Assembly: GCA_000719105.1 (NCBI GenBank)
Contig: JODX01000021.1
Span: 1-64,000, forward strand
Direction: 5' to 3'
Length of the DNA: 64,000 nucleotides
Origin: Streptomyces sclerotialus
GTDB taxonomy: Bacteria; Actinomycetota; Actinomycetes; Streptomycetales; Streptomycetaceae
In this document: piece after piece, positions 46,880 through 55,842 of the stretch
How positions within the stretch are numbered: the stretch's first letter is position 1
How the letters are laid out: the number at the start of each line of letters is the position of its first letter
Program-made: the position numbers and the translations under genes
The notes under the pieces: generated by a model
Seen by the model: only the letters and a program-made list of their open reading frames with translations
The model's database searches: none
What the model was told of the DNA's origin: nothing

Positions 46880-47380
46880 ATGGCGAAGAAGTCGAAGAAG
46901 CAGCAGCCCGGCAGTACTCCGGCGACGGTGGCTCTGACCGCCGCGGGCGTCGAGTACCGCATCCACGCTTACGACCACGACCCCTCCCACCCCTCGTACG
47001 GGGAGGAGGCGGCCGAGGCCCTGGGCGTGTCGCCGGAGCGGGTCTTCAAGACGCTCGTGGCGGACGTGGACGGCGCGCTGACCGTGGCCGTGGTCCCGGT
47101 CACGGGCTCCCTCGACCTGAAGGCCCTGGCGTCGGCGGTCGGCCGCAAGCGCGCCACGATGGCGGACCCGGCGCTCGCGGAGCGCACGACCGGCTACGTC
47201 GTGGGCGGCATCTCGCCGCTGGGCCAGCGCAAGAAGCTGCCCACGGTCCTGGACGCCTCGGCCGCGGAGCACCCGACGGTCTACGTCTCGGCCGGCCGCC
47301 GCGGCCTGGAGGTGGAACTGTCCCCCGACGACCTGCTCGAGGTCGCGGACGCCGTCGCGGCGCCGATCGCCCGTGCGTGA
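46880..47380 (+). CDS. ybaK: YbaK/EbsC-type Cys-tRNA(Pro) deacylase
   Basis: A 166-aa trans-editing protein that hydrolyses mischarged tRNA(Pro). The fold motifs are HAYDHDPSHPSYGEEAAEALG, RVFKTLVADVDG with the conserved Lys, a VPVTGSLDLKALA strand-helix and GYVVGGISPLGQRKKLPTVLD. A Lys-rich N-terminus (MAKKSKKQ) precedes it. GCAGGGA is upstream. It shares a transcript with the LON-domain gene, 18 bp before it. Confidence 0.9.
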   Translation: MAKKSKKQQPGSTPATVALTAAGVEYRIHAYDHDPSHPSYGEEAAEALGVSPERVFKTLVADVDGALTVAVVPVTGSLDLKALASAVGRKRATMADPALAERTTGYVVGGISPLGQRKKLPTVLDASAAEHPTVYVSAGRRGLEVELSPDDLLEVADAVAAPIARA

Positions 47381-47384
47381 CCCC

Positions 47385-47413
47385 TCGACGGCTCCCCCGT
47401 CCTCGGTTATGTA
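47385..47413 (+). promoter_or_regulatory. Candidate promoter for the bL37-like gene
   Basis: TCGACG (47385-47390), a 17-bp spacer and TATGTA (47408-47413) stand 8 nt ahead of the ATG at 47422. This geometry predicts a leaderless mRNA. Confidence 0.55.
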
Positions 47414-47421
47414 CACAGGAC

Positions 47422-47496
47422 ATGTCGAAGAGGACACGCAAACGCAAATGGCGCGTCAAGAAGAACCGGTCGAACCACGGCCGCAGGCCGGCGTGA
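47422..47496 (+). CDS. 24-aa basic protein resembling ribosomal protein bL37
   Basis: A 24-residue reading frame with 14 Lys/Arg. It starts MSKRTRKRKWR and ends in SNHGRRPA. The length, the [S/A]KRxRK start and the NHG[K/R]RP end agree with bL37, the small protein found in the 50S subunit of Mycobacterium smegmatis, as I remember that sequence. There is a promoter with a TATGTA box 8 nt upstream and an imperfect AGGA next to the ATG. It fills the gap between the YbaK-like gene and the convergent membrane gene. It is easily missed by gene finders because of its size. Confidence 0.68.
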   Translation: MSKRTRKRKWRVKKNRSNHGRRPA

Positions 47497-47526
47497 GCCG
47501 CGGATACCTCGCCTGCGCCGGAGGTG

Positions 47527-48189
47527 CTACGCCGGAGGTGCCCCGAACGGTCCCTGCCCCTGGTACTGCTCGTACGGATCGGGGTCCCTCGGAGCGAACA
47601 GCGCCGTCAGACCGAGGTGGACCAGCAGCGCGGCGAGGGGCCAGGCGAGCAGCGCGCCCTTCGCGCCCAGCTTCAGCGGCGCCTCGAAGGTCACGCCCTT
47701 GCCCACCTCCTTGGCGTGGGCGACGACGTCCTGGGTGGGGCCGAGCCAGACCCCGAGGCGCCACGCGAGCAGCGAGCCCAGCAGTCCGCCCGCGGTGAGC
47801 GCCACCACGAGCGGCACGCCCCCGCGCTTGCGCACCAGGAACACGACCAGCGCGCTCAGCGCACCGAGGGCCAGCGCGAGCAGGACGAACGTCCCGTCGA
47901 CCCCGACGGCCTGCTCGCCCTCGGTGTCCTGGAGGTAGACCGCCTCACCGTCCGAGACCAGCGGGACGCGCGGTGCCAGCCACCACCACAGCACCCCGAG
48001 CAGCACTCCTCCGACCGCCGTCCCCACCGTGATGAGCACGGCTTCGCGCACCTCGGTCTTCATCCCGGGACCGTCCTGTTCGTAGGCGGCGCCGTGCGCT
48101 ACGGGAGCCGTCGCCCCGGAACCGGGCGCGGCGTGCCAGGCATGGCGGGAGGAGTGGTCGTGCGGAGGCGGAGTCAGCGGTGCGGTCAC
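47527..48189 (-). CDS. DUF2567-like membrane protein
   Basis: A 220-aa protein: a 40-residue His/Pro/Ala-rich cytoplasmic start, helix 1 at about 51-70, an extracytoplasmic loop, then three more helices (about 100-120, 125-145, 175-195) and a cytoplasmic tail (YEQYQGQGPFGAPP). Arrangement and the WWWLAPRVPL segment recall the DUF2567 group; that name is tentative. Function unknown. The start codon is the GTG at 48189, without a clear ribosome site. The ABC permease gene ends 34 bp upstream on the same strand. Confidence 0.75.
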   Translation of the reverse strand: MTAPLTPPPHDHSSRHAWHAAPGSGATAPVAHGAAYEQDGPGMKTEVREAVLITVGTAVGGVLLGVLWWWLAPRVPLVSDGEAVYLQDTEGEQAVGVDGTFVLLALALGALSALVVFLVRKRGGVPLVVALTAGGLLGSLLAWRLGVWLGPTQDVVAHAKEVGKGVTFEAPLKLGAKGALLAWPLAALLVHLGLTALFAPRDPDPYEQYQGQGPFGAPPA

Positions 48190-48223
48190 CCTGACATCGT
48201 GCCAGGCCCGGCTGTGCGGCGCG

Positions 48224-49048
48224 TCACCGGACGGCCGCCCGGCGGTACGCCCAGGTGGCCACCGCCAGGGAGACCACGCCGACGCCCGCGCACACGGCCA
48301 GGTCGCCGAGGACGAACGCCCAGTCGGGGCGGTTCCCGAAGGTCCGCGCGAAGGCCTCGACGCCGTAGGTCGAGGGCAGCAGGTCGCGGGCGAGCTGCAC
48401 CACGGCCGGCATCCGGTCGGCGGGCAGCACGCCGAGGAGCAGCGCGGCCGACATGCCGAGCTGTCCGAGCAGGGTGGCCAGTTCCGGCCGGGGGGCGAGG
48501 AGGCCGAGGGCGGCGCCGAGTCCGGCGAGGGCGGCCCCGGCGAGCGGGATCACCGCGGCGAGGATCCACAGGTGCGTGAGCGGCAGCCCGAAGAGGACGC
48601 AGCCGAAGACGGCGGTCACGATCGTGCCGGGCACGGTGAAGGAGGCGTACGCCCCCGCCGCGCCCAGTACGACGGCCGCGGGCGGCACCGGCAGGGTCGC
48701 GTAGTGGTCGAGTCCGCCGCCGGACCGGAGCTGCCCGAAGTACTGGGCGAGCAGGTTGAGGGCGACGAAGGCGACCACGAGCACGGACGAGCCGGCGACG
48801 ACCGCCCGGGCCTCGTCCCCGCCGTCCACGACGCCCCGCATCAGGATCATGATGCCGATCGACTGGAACGTGGCCACGAACAGCAGCGGGATCCGTGCCA
48901 CACGCGCGCGGGAGAGCTGCGCCCGGTACACGGCGCCGAGCGACGGCCACAGCCGCGCCCGCGGCGCGAGCGCGGCCGGGGCCCGCCCGGAGCGCTCCTC
49001 GGCGGCCAGGGCACCGCCCGGCACGATCTCCGCGGGTACGACACTCAC
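48224..49048 (-). CDS. ABC-2 type transporter permease
   Basis: A 274-aa permease with six predicted helices (first at about 55-75). The ABC-2 architecture shows in the long cytoplasmic N-terminus, the LPVPPAAVVLGAAGAY loop after helix 2, and the helix pair around residues 140-180. It lies 64 bp downstream of its ATPase gene on the same strand. Substrate unknown: drug, lipid or cell-wall related exporters are all possible. Start GTG 49048. Confidence 0.88.
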   Translation of the reverse strand: MSVVPAEIVPGGALAAEERSGRAPAALAPRARLWPSLGAVYRAQLSRARVARIPLLFVATFQSIGIMILMRGVVDGGDEARAVVAGSSVLVVAFVALNLLAQYFGQLRSGGGLDHYATLPVPPAAVVLGAAGAYASFTVPGTIVTAVFGCVLFGLPLTHLWILAAVIPLAGAALAGLGAALGLLAPRPELATLLGQLGMSAALLLGVLPADRMPAVVQLARDLLPSTYGVEAFARTFGNRPDWAFVLGDLAVCAGVGVVSLAVATWAYRRAAVR

Positions 49049-49112
49049 GTCGAGCTGCTCCTTCTTGCTCCGGCTGCCGCACAGTCCCGTACGGCTGCGG
49101 TCGCGCGCGCGT

Positions 49113-50126
49113 TCATGCCTTCACCAGTCCCTGTGTGTCGCCGCCCAGCGCGAGGTACACGTCCTCGAGGCTCGGCGTGGCGAGCGTGAAGTCGTCGAGG
49201 GCCACGAAGGCGGTGCCCCCGGTGACGGTGGCGACCACGGCGCGGGCCTCGTCGGGCGCGAGCCGCAGCGTCCAGCGGCGCCCGGACTCGTCGGCCCGGG
49301 AGCGCAACGCGGCCACCTCGGGCACCTCCAGCGGTGCCCGCTCGCGCCACACCAGGTCCACCCGCACCTCGCCGGCCACCTTCTCCTTGAGCCCGGCCGG
49401 GGTGTCGCAGGCGATGACGCGTCCCTTGTCGAGGACGGCGACGCGGTCGAGGACGGTCTCCGCCTCGATGACGTTGTGGGTGACGAGCAGGACGGTGGTG
49501 CCGCGTTCGGCGCGGCGCCGGTCGACGGCGGCCCAGACGGCCCGCCGGGCGACGGGGTCCATCCCGGTGGTCGGCTCGTCCAGCACCAGCAGGGGCCGTT
49601 CGCCCACCAGCGCGGCGGCGAAGCAGGCCAGCCGCCGCTGCCCGCCGGAGAGCTTCCTGATCGGCCGCGCGGCGAGCGGGGTCAGCCCCAGCTCGTCCAG
49701 CACGGCGTCCCGCTCCTCGCGCGCCTGCCGTACGTCGAGGCCGCGCAGCCGTCCGGTGGTCTCCGCGGCGAGCGAGACGGTGAGGTCGTCCAGCGCGGTG
49801 GACTCCTGGCCCAGGTAGGCGAGGATGCGCGCGGCCCGCTCGGGGTGGCGCACGATGTCGTGGCCGAGGATGTCGACGGTGCCCGAGTCCGGGCGCATCA
49901 GCCCGGTGAGCTGCCGTACGAGCGTGGACTTGCCGGCGCCGTTGGGCCCGAGCAGCCCGAAGATCTCGCCGCGCCGCACCTCCAGCGCGACCCCGTCGTT
50001 GGCCTTCACCTCGGGCGTTCCCGGCGTTCCGCGCCGCCCCCGTACCGCCGGGTAGGTCTTCGTCAGGTCCCGCACCGCGCACACGACGTCACCGTGTCGG
50101 CTTCCCTGTCCCGCGCGCGTACTCAC
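49113..50126 (-). CDS. ABC-2 exporter ATP-binding protein
   Basis: A 337-aa ATPase. Walker A is GPNGAGKST, the signature is KLSGGQRRLACFAAAL, Walker B is PLLVLDEPTTGMDP and the switch His is in LLVTHNVIE. After residue 240 a DUF4162-like C-terminal domain follows (RGVIACDTP-type sequence, then beta strands). It energises the permease encoded next. GTG 50126 is used; TAGTCT (50135-50140) lies 8 nt upstream and no ribosome site is seen, so the mRNA is probably leaderless. The large upstream extension of the frame overlaps the NYN gene and is not coding. Confidence 0.92.
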   Translation of the reverse strand: MSTRAGQGSRHGDVVCAVRDLTKTYPAVRGRRGTPGTPEVKANDGVALEVRRGEIFGLLGPNGAGKSTLVRQLTGLMRPDSGTVDILGHDIVRHPERAARILAYLGQESTALDDLTVSLAAETTGRLRGLDVRQAREERDAVLDELGLTPLAARPIRKLSGGQRRLACFAAALVGERPLLVLDEPTTGMDPVARRAVWAAVDRRRAERGTTVLLVTHNVIEAETVLDRVAVLDKGRVIACDTPAGLKEKVAGEVRVDLVWRERAPLEVPEVAALRSRADESGRRWTLRLAPDEARAVVATVTGGTAFVALDDFTLATPSLEDVYLALGGDTQGLVKA

Positions 50127-50179
50127 GAGGCACGAGACTACGGGGTGCCGGGCTCCGGCTCGCGCCCGGGGTGTCCCGG

Positions 50180-51400
50180 TCACTCCCCGTCCGGGACCCG
50201 TTCCGTCGCCGTCCGTACGTCGATCTCGCGCCAGAAACCGGCCCGGATGGCGTAGCGGTCGTGCTCGTCGATCTGGTCGTCCTTGTGGGCGAGCAGCCCG
50301 AACCGGGCCGCGTACCGCAGGAGTTCCCCGTCCACCCGGTGCGGGATCCGCGGATACATGGTGGACAGCTTCTCCAGCTGCGTCCGGTCCGTCAGCCGGT
50401 CCACCCAGCGCCGCGCGAACACCTGCCCGACCTCGTACGGGTCGCCGCCGACCGTGGTGATGTCCTCCTCCCGGTCGGCCCACCGCTGCTCGGCCGTGGT
50501 GAGCTGCGCCAGCGTCGGCATGGACGCGGCGTCCGGTGCCTCGCCGACGGCCCCGGGGCGGTCCACCCAGCCCTTGTCGGAGGACCACCGCAGCGTGGCG
50601 CTGGCCGGGTGCTGCACGGTCTGCGCGGCGGATCCCCGCATCGTCGCCAGGTCCTTCGGGGTGGGGACGCCCTTGGCGGCGGGGATCCGCTCCTCGCTGC
50701 CGTTGCGCGAGGGCGCCGTCACGGCCGGGGCCCGCTCGGGGGCCTGCTCCGCCGTGGTGAGCGCCGACTCCGGCAGCGGAGCGGACAGGATGGCGGCGAT
50801 CTCGGGCCGGGGCACGGGCTGCGGTGCGCACACCCCGCCGAGCTCCTTCGCCCGCACGGCCTTGGTGATCCAGACCCGGTCCAGCACGCGCCGTTCGTCG
50901 GCCTCGGCCACCAGGTCCTCGGACTGGTTGTAGTCGCCGTCGGCGGCCTGTACGGCCCACAGGTGCACGGCCACCCCGTGCTCCTTGGCCGCCATCATGC
51001 CCGGCAGCAGGTCCCCGTCCCCGGTCACGAGCACCACGTCCGAGCAGGCCCGGTTGCGCGCCAGTTCGGTGAGTTCGGCGTGCATGGCGGCGTCCACGCC
51101 CTTCTGCGCCCACCGTCCGTCGCTGCGCGTCAGCGCCCCGAGGCGTACCGTCACCCGGGGCATCACCCGCAGCCTGCGGTGCTCCGGCTGGGGCACACGG
51201 TCGGGGGCGCCGTCGAACCAGTAGATGCGCAGCAGCGGCTGCTGCGTCTCGCACTCGGCGCGCTCGCGCAGACCCTGGATGAGGGCGGAGTGGTCCACGC
51301 TGATGCGCGAGCGCGAGGGTTCCCCGGCGAGGAGACTGGCGGCGGCCCCGAGCAGATATCCGGCGTCCACCAGGACGATGCAGCGGTCCACGCGATCCAC
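50180..51400 (-). CDS. NYN (PIN-like) domain protein
   Basis: A 406-aa protein whose first 180 residues form a NYN domain, a PIN-like fold of predicted RNases. Acidic active-site candidates are in CIVLVDAGYLLG, AQKGVDAAMHAEL and DVVLVTGDGDLLP. The rest is a Pro/Ala-rich linker (about 200-300) and a C-terminal domain of roughly 100 residues (YEVGQVFARRWVDRL, LRYAARFGLLAHKDDQ) that looks like a small winged-helix or OST-HTH-type module. RNA substrate unknown. GTG 51400 is used; GTG 51391 has better spacing from AGAGGG. Confidence 0.85.
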   Translation of the reverse strand: MDRVDRCIVLVDAGYLLGAAASLLAGEPSRSRISVDHSALIQGLRERAECETQQPLLRIYWFDGAPDRVPQPEHRRLRVMPRVTVRLGALTRSDGRWAQKGVDAAMHAELTELARNRACSDVVLVTGDGDLLPGMMAAKEHGVAVHLWAVQAADGDYNQSEDLVAEADERRVLDRVWITKAVRAKELGGVCAPQPVPRPEIAAILSAPLPESALTTAEQAPERAPAVTAPSRNGSEERIPAAKGVPTPKDLATMRGSAAQTVQHPASATLRWSSDKGWVDRPGAVGEAPDAASMPTLAQLTTAEQRWADREEDITTVGGDPYEVGQVFARRWVDRLTDRTQLEKLSTMYPRIPHRVDGELLRYAARFGLLAHKDDQIDEHDRYAIRAGFWREIDVRTATERVPDGE

Positions 51401-51617
51401 CCTCTTTCCGGGAGGTTTGCTTCGGGCTTCCTTCGAGTCTGCCCGACCTCGCGGAGGTTAACGGCCGGAACTGGATCATCGGCGTGGCGCATTCGGAGCA
51501 GTCCACTCCCCCCGAGTCCGGTTACGCACCGTATTTTTCCGACATGCGCGGCGTGTCCGCGTATGTGAATCTGGTCGCGGCCCTGGCCCCTAGATCACCC
51601 CCAGGAGGCAGATCACC

Positions 51618-51803
51618 ATGGCCAAGAACAAGAACCGAAAACAGGGCGGCCAGCAGAACCGCGCTCTCCGCCCCGAGCAGGCCCAGGCACCGGAGGAGGC
51701 CGAGCGCATTCCGGGGGAGGCGGCGGAGTCACCGCTGGCGCAGCCCCGGGGCAACCCCGCGGACGTCGCCCGTAAGCAGCAGAGACGCTTCGGCCACAAC
51801 TGA
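51618..51803 (+). CDS. Small hydrophilic protein (61 aa)
   Basis: A 61-aa charged protein, MAKNKNRKQGGQQ then a Gln/Glu/Pro-rich middle and an Arg/Gln-rich end (RKQQRRFGHN). Probably intrinsically disordered. AGGAGG lies 8-9 nt before the ATG, and the stop codon is already in the stem of a strong terminator, so it is a real monocistronic gene. I do not recognise a family. Confidence 0.75.
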   Translation: MAKNKNRKQGGQQNRALRPEQAQAPEEAERIPGEAAESPLAQPRGNPADVARKQQRRFGHN

Positions 51804-51827
51804 GGCCCGCCCGCGGCGGGCCTCAGT
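51799..51827 (+). terminator. Hairpin terminator overlapping the small gene's stop codon
   Basis: ACTGAGGCCCGC (51799-51810) pairs completely with 51816-51827 around the loop CCGCG. The TGA stop codon (51801-51803) is within the stem. Confidence 0.85.
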
Positions 51828-51847
51828 CGTGCCACGGGCGCGGAAAC

Positions 51848-51907
51848 GGTGCCGGAAGTCCGGGACGCAAGTCCCCGCGCCGGGGAACCCCGGGAACTTC
51901 CGGCACC
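51848..51907 (-). terminator. Large inverted repeat downstream of dnaE
   Basis: GGTGCCGGAAGT (51848-51859) is exactly complementary to 51896-51907; the 36 nt between contain further GC-rich self-complementary stretches. It is likely to end dnaE transcription. Confidence 0.55.
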
Positions 51908-51934
51908 AGCACGTCCCACGGGCGCGGCCCGGCC

Positions 51935-51990
51935 GTCGCGGTCCCTCCGTCGCGGTCCCTCCGTCGCCGTCCCGCCGTCGCGGCCGCCGG
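51935..51990 (+). repeat. 14-bp tandem repeat, four copies
   Basis: GTCGCGGTCCCTCC at 51935 and 51949 (identical), GTCGCCGTCCCGCC at 51963 and a degenerate fourth copy at 51977, ending beside the dnaE stop codon. Confidence 0.8.
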
Positions 51991-51992
51991 GC

Positions 51993-54900
51993 TCAGCCCG
52001 CCAGGCAGGACGGTCCGAGCAGCACCTTCAGATCACCGAACAGCTCCGGAGCCGGCTTGACCCGGTGCCGGTCCAGCCGCAGCACCGTCGTCTTGCGCGG
52101 GCCCTGGAGCTTGATCCGCACCTCGCTGTCGCCCCTGTGACTGCTGAGGATCTCGCCGAGCCGGCTGACCATCGGCGGGGTGACCTTGAGCGCCGGGATG
52201 GTGAGGACCAGCGGCGCGTTCGTCCCCGCGTTCGACAGGTCGGGGACCATCAGCTCCATCGCGACCAGCCGCGGCACGTCCTCGCGCTTGTCGAGCCGGC
52301 CCTTGACGAACACCACGGCGTCCTCGACGAGCTGCGTCGAGACCAGCTGGTACGTCGCCGGGAAGAACATGCACTCGATGGAACCCGCGAGATCCTCCAC
52401 CGTGGCGATGGCCCAGGCGTTGCCCTGCTTGGTCATCTTGCGCTGGAGGCCGGAGATGATGCCGCCGATGGTGACCACCGCGCCGTCCCCGAAGTCACCG
52501 CCGGTGAGCTGGGAGATGCCCGCGTCCGCCTTGTCGGACAGCACGTGCTCCAGGCCGAAGAGCGGGTGGTCGGAGACGTACAGACCGAGCATTTCCCGCT
52601 CCTGGGCGAGCAGATAGGTCTTGTCCCACTCGTCGTCGGTGAACGTGACGTCCAGCCCGAAGCCGGGCTCGTCGCTCTCCTCCTCGCCCATGCCGCCGAA
52701 GAGGTCGAACTGGCCCTCGGCCTCCTTGCGCTTGACCGCGACCACGTTGTCGATCATCGGCTCGTACTGCGCCATCAGGCCCTTGCGGGTGTGCCCCATG
52801 GAGTCGAAGGCGCCCGCCTTGATCAGCGACTCCGTGGTGCGCTTGTTGCAGACGACCGCCTCGACCTTGTCCAGGTAGTCCGGGAAGGAGCTGTACTTCC
52901 CCTTGGCCTTGCGGCTGCGGATGATCGACTCGACCACGTTGGTACCGACGTTGCGGACGGCGGAGAGACCGAACAGGATCACGTCGTCACCCTGGGCGGC
53001 GAAGTTCGACTCGGACTCGTTGACGTTCGGCGGGAGCACCTTGATGCCCATGCGGCGGCACTCGTTGAGGTAGACGGCCGACTTGTCCTTGTCGTCCTTG
53101 ACCGAGGTCAGCAGCGCGGCCATGTACTCGGCGGGGTGGTTCGCCTTCAGGTAGGCGGTCCAGTACGAGACCAGTCCGTACGCGGCGGAGTGCGCCTTGT
53201 TGAACGCGTACCCGGCGAACGGGACCAGCACGTCCCACAGCGCCTGGATGGCCTCGTCGCTGTAGCCGTTCTTGCGGGCGCCGGCCTGGAAGATGGTGAA
53301 GTTCTTCGCCAGTTCCTCGGGCTTCTTCTTGCCCATCACGCGGCGCAGGATGTCGGCCTCGCCGAGCGAGTACCCGGCGATGATCTGGGCGGCCTTCTGC
53401 ACCTGCTCCTGGTAGACGATCAGGCCGTAGGTGACGGCCAGCACCTCTTCCAGGGGCTCGGCCAGCTCCTTGTGGATCGGTGTGATCTCCTGGCGGCCGT
53501 TCTTCCGCTCCGCGTAGTTGATGTGCGAGTTCATGCCCATCGGGCCCGGCCGGTAGAGGGCCGAGACGGCGGAGATGTCCTCGAAGTTGTCGGGCTGCAT
53601 CTGGCGGAGCAGCGAGCGCATCGGGCCGCCGTCGAACTGGAAGACACCGAGGGTGTCACCGCGGCAGAGCAGCTCGAAGGTCTTGGGGTCGTCCAGCGGG
53701 AGCTCGAGCATCTCCAGGTCGATGCCCTTGTTGGCCTTCACCATCTTGATGGCGTCGTCCATGATCGTGAGGTTGCGCAGGCCCAGGAAGTCCATCTTCA
53801 GCAGGCCGAGCGACTCGCACTGGGGATAGTCCCACTGCGTGATCGTGACGCCGTCCGTGTGCCGCACCCAGATCGGGGCGTGGTCGACGATGGGCTCGCT
53901 GGACATGATCACGCCGGCCGCGTGCACACCCATCTGCCGGACCAGGCCCTCGACGCCCTTGGCGGTGTCGATGACCTTCTTGACGTCCGGCTCGTTCTCG
54001 TACATCGAGCGGATCTCGCCGGCCTCGCTGTAGCGCGGGTGCGAGGGGTTGGTGATGCCGTCCAGGTCGATGCCCTTGCCGAGGACGTCGGCGGGCATGG
54101 CCTTGGTGAGCCGGTCGCCCATCGCGTACGGGTAGCCCAGCACGCGCGCGGAGTCCTTGATCGCGTTCTTGGCCTTGATCTTGCCGTACGTGCCGATCAT
54201 GGCGACCTTGTCGGCGCCGTACTTCTCCGTCACGTACCTGATCACCTCGACGCGCCGGCGCTCGTCGAAGTCGATGTCGACGTCGGGCATGGAGACGCGC
54301 TCGGGGTTGAGGAACCGCTCGAAGATCAGGCCGTGCGGGATCGGGTCGAGGTCGGTGATGCCCATGGCGTACGCGACGATCGAGCCGGCCGCGGAGCCTC
54401 GGCCGGGGCCGACCGCGATGCCGTTGTTCTTGGCCCACATGATGAAGTCGGCGACGACGAGGAAGTACCCCGGGAACCCCATCTGGATGATGACGTCCAT
54501 CTCGTACTCGACCTGCTTCTGCCGGTCCTCGGGGATGCCGCCGGGGAAGCGGCGCTCCATGCCGCGGCGCACCTCCTCCTTGAACCAGGTGATCTCGGTG
54601 TAGCCCTCCGGGATGTCGAACTTCGGCATCAGGTCGCGCTTCTCGAACATGCCGGTGGTGTCGATCTGCTCGGCCACCAGGAGGGTGTTGCGGCAGCCCT
54701 CCTGCCAGGCGTCCGAGGAGTCGACGGCGTACATCTCGTCCGTGGACTTCAGGTAGTAGCCGGTGCCGTCGAACTTGAAGCGGTCGGGGTCGGAGAGGTT
54801 CTTGCCGGTCTGGATGCACAGCAGGGCGTCGTGGGCGGTCGCCTCGTGCGCGTACGTGTAGTGCGAGTCGTTCGTCACCAGCGGCGGGATGCCGAGCTTT

Positions 54901-55532
54901 TTGCCGATCTCCAGCAGGCCGTCGCGGACCCGGCGCTCGATCTCGATGCCGTGGTCCATCAGCTCCAGGAAGTAGCGGTCCTTGCCGAAGATCTCCTGGT
55001 ACTCGGCGGCCGACTTCAGGGCCTCGTCGAACTGGCCGAGGCGCAGCCGGGTCTGCAGCTCGCCGGAGGGACAGCCGGTGGAGGCGATGAGCCCCTCGGA
55101 CCACTGGGAGATGGTCTCCTTGTCCATCCGGGGCCACTTCTGCAGCCAGCCCTCGGCGTACGCGTCGGAGGAGAGCTTGAAGAGGTTGTGCAGGCCCGTC
55201 TTGTTCGCGGCCCAGATCGTCTTGTGCGTGTAGCCACCCGAGCCGGAGACGTCGTCCCGCTTCTGGTGCGGCTGGCCCCACTGGATCTTGCGCTTGTTGC
55301 GCCGGGACTCCGGTGCGACGTACGCCTCGATACCGATGATCGGGGTGACCCCGGCCTTCTTCGCGGAGTGGAAGAAGTCGTACGCCCCGTGCAGGTTGCC
55401 GTGGTCGGACATGGCGATGTGTGTCATGCCCATCTCATTGCAGGCATTGAACATGTCCTTGAGCCGCGCGGCACCGTCCAGCAGCGAGTACTGGGTGTGG
55501 ACGTGCAGGTGCGTGAACGGCGGCTTCGACAC
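51993..55532 (-). CDS. dnaE: DNA polymerase III, alpha subunit
   Basis: A 1179-aa replicative polymerase (C-family). The N-terminal PHP domain starts HLHVHTQYSLLDGAARL; the palm includes GPGRGSAAGSIVAYA and the catalytic PDVDIDFDERRR; the finger region VMGKKKPEEL and YAFNKAHSAAYG follow; the C-terminal part has the OB fold (TIGGIISGLQRKMTKQG) after about residue 990. Length is that of Streptomyces DnaE. GTG 55532 has AGGAGG 8 nt upstream. The frame is open further upstream, but only as a shadow of the DUF2252 gene. Confidence 0.97.
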   Translation of the reverse strand: MSKPPFTHLHVHTQYSLLDGAARLKDMFNACNEMGMTHIAMSDHGNLHGAYDFFHSAKKAGVTPIIGIEAYVAPESRRNKRKIQWGQPHQKRDDVSGSGGYTHKTIWAANKTGLHNLFKLSSDAYAEGWLQKWPRMDKETISQWSEGLIASTGCPSGELQTRLRLGQFDEALKSAAEYQEIFGKDRYFLELMDHGIEIERRVRDGLLEIGKKLGIPPLVTNDSHYTYAHEATAHDALLCIQTGKNLSDPDRFKFDGTGYYLKSTDEMYAVDSSDAWQEGCRNTLLVAEQIDTTGMFEKRDLMPKFDIPEGYTEITWFKEEVRRGMERRFPGGIPEDRQKQVEYEMDVIIQMGFPGYFLVVADFIMWAKNNGIAVGPGRGSAAGSIVAYAMGITDLDPIPHGLIFERFLNPERVSMPDVDIDFDERRRVEVIRYVTEKYGADKVAMIGTYGKIKAKNAIKDSARVLGYPYAMGDRLTKAMPADVLGKGIDLDGITNPSHPRYSEAGEIRSMYENEPDVKKVIDTAKGVEGLVRQMGVHAAGVIMSSEPIVDHAPIWVRHTDGVTITQWDYPQCESLGLLKMDFLGLRNLTIMDDAIKMVKANKGIDLEMLELPLDDPKTFELLCRGDTLGVFQFDGGPMRSLLRQMQPDNFEDISAVSALYRPGPMGMNSHINYAERKNGRQEITPIHKELAEPLEEVLAVTYGLIVYQEQVQKAAQIIAGYSLGEADILRRVMGKKKPEELAKNFTIFQAGARKNGYSDEAIQALWDVLVPFAGYAFNKAHSAAYGLVSYWTAYLKANHPAEYMAALLTSVKDDKDKSAVYLNECRRMGIKVLPPNVNESESNFAAQGDDVILFGLSAVRNVGTNVVESIIRSRKAKGKYSSFPDYLDKVEAVVCNKRTTESLIKAGAFDSMGHTRKGLMAQYEPMIDNVVAVKRKEAEGQFDLFGGMGEEESDEPGFGLDVTFTDDEWDKTYLLAQEREMLGLYVSDHPLFGLEHVLSDKADAGISQLTGGDFGDGAVVTIGGIISGLQRKMTKQGNAWAIATVEDLAGSIECMFFPATYQLVSTQLVEDAVVFVKGRLDKREDVPRLVAMELMVPDLSNAGTNAPLVLTIPALKVTPPMVSRLGEILSSHRGDSEVRIKLQGPRKTTVLRLDRHRVKPAPELFGDLKVLLGPSCLAG

Positions 55533-55842
55533 GGCTTGGGCCTCCTGGTCAGCGGATCGGCGGATGCGGCGCGGGGCGGCGCCCGGTGTGCGGGACGGTG
55601 GTCGGACGACCGGCGGGCGGGCGTCGACGGGGGGTCCGGCGGGCCGCGGGCAGCCCGGGGGACAGCGTTGAAGTCTATGCCTCCGGACCGACACCCGGCG
55701 GGTCTCCCCCGTCCCCCGTGCGTGCGCCGCGGGTCGCTCCTTCTGCGCGATCTTCGCGTCGATGCTCGCGTCGATCCTCACGGGCGGTGGCCGGCAGCCG
55801 GAGCCGTCACCGGCCGGCCCCGCCCGGCCCCGGCCCGCCGCT

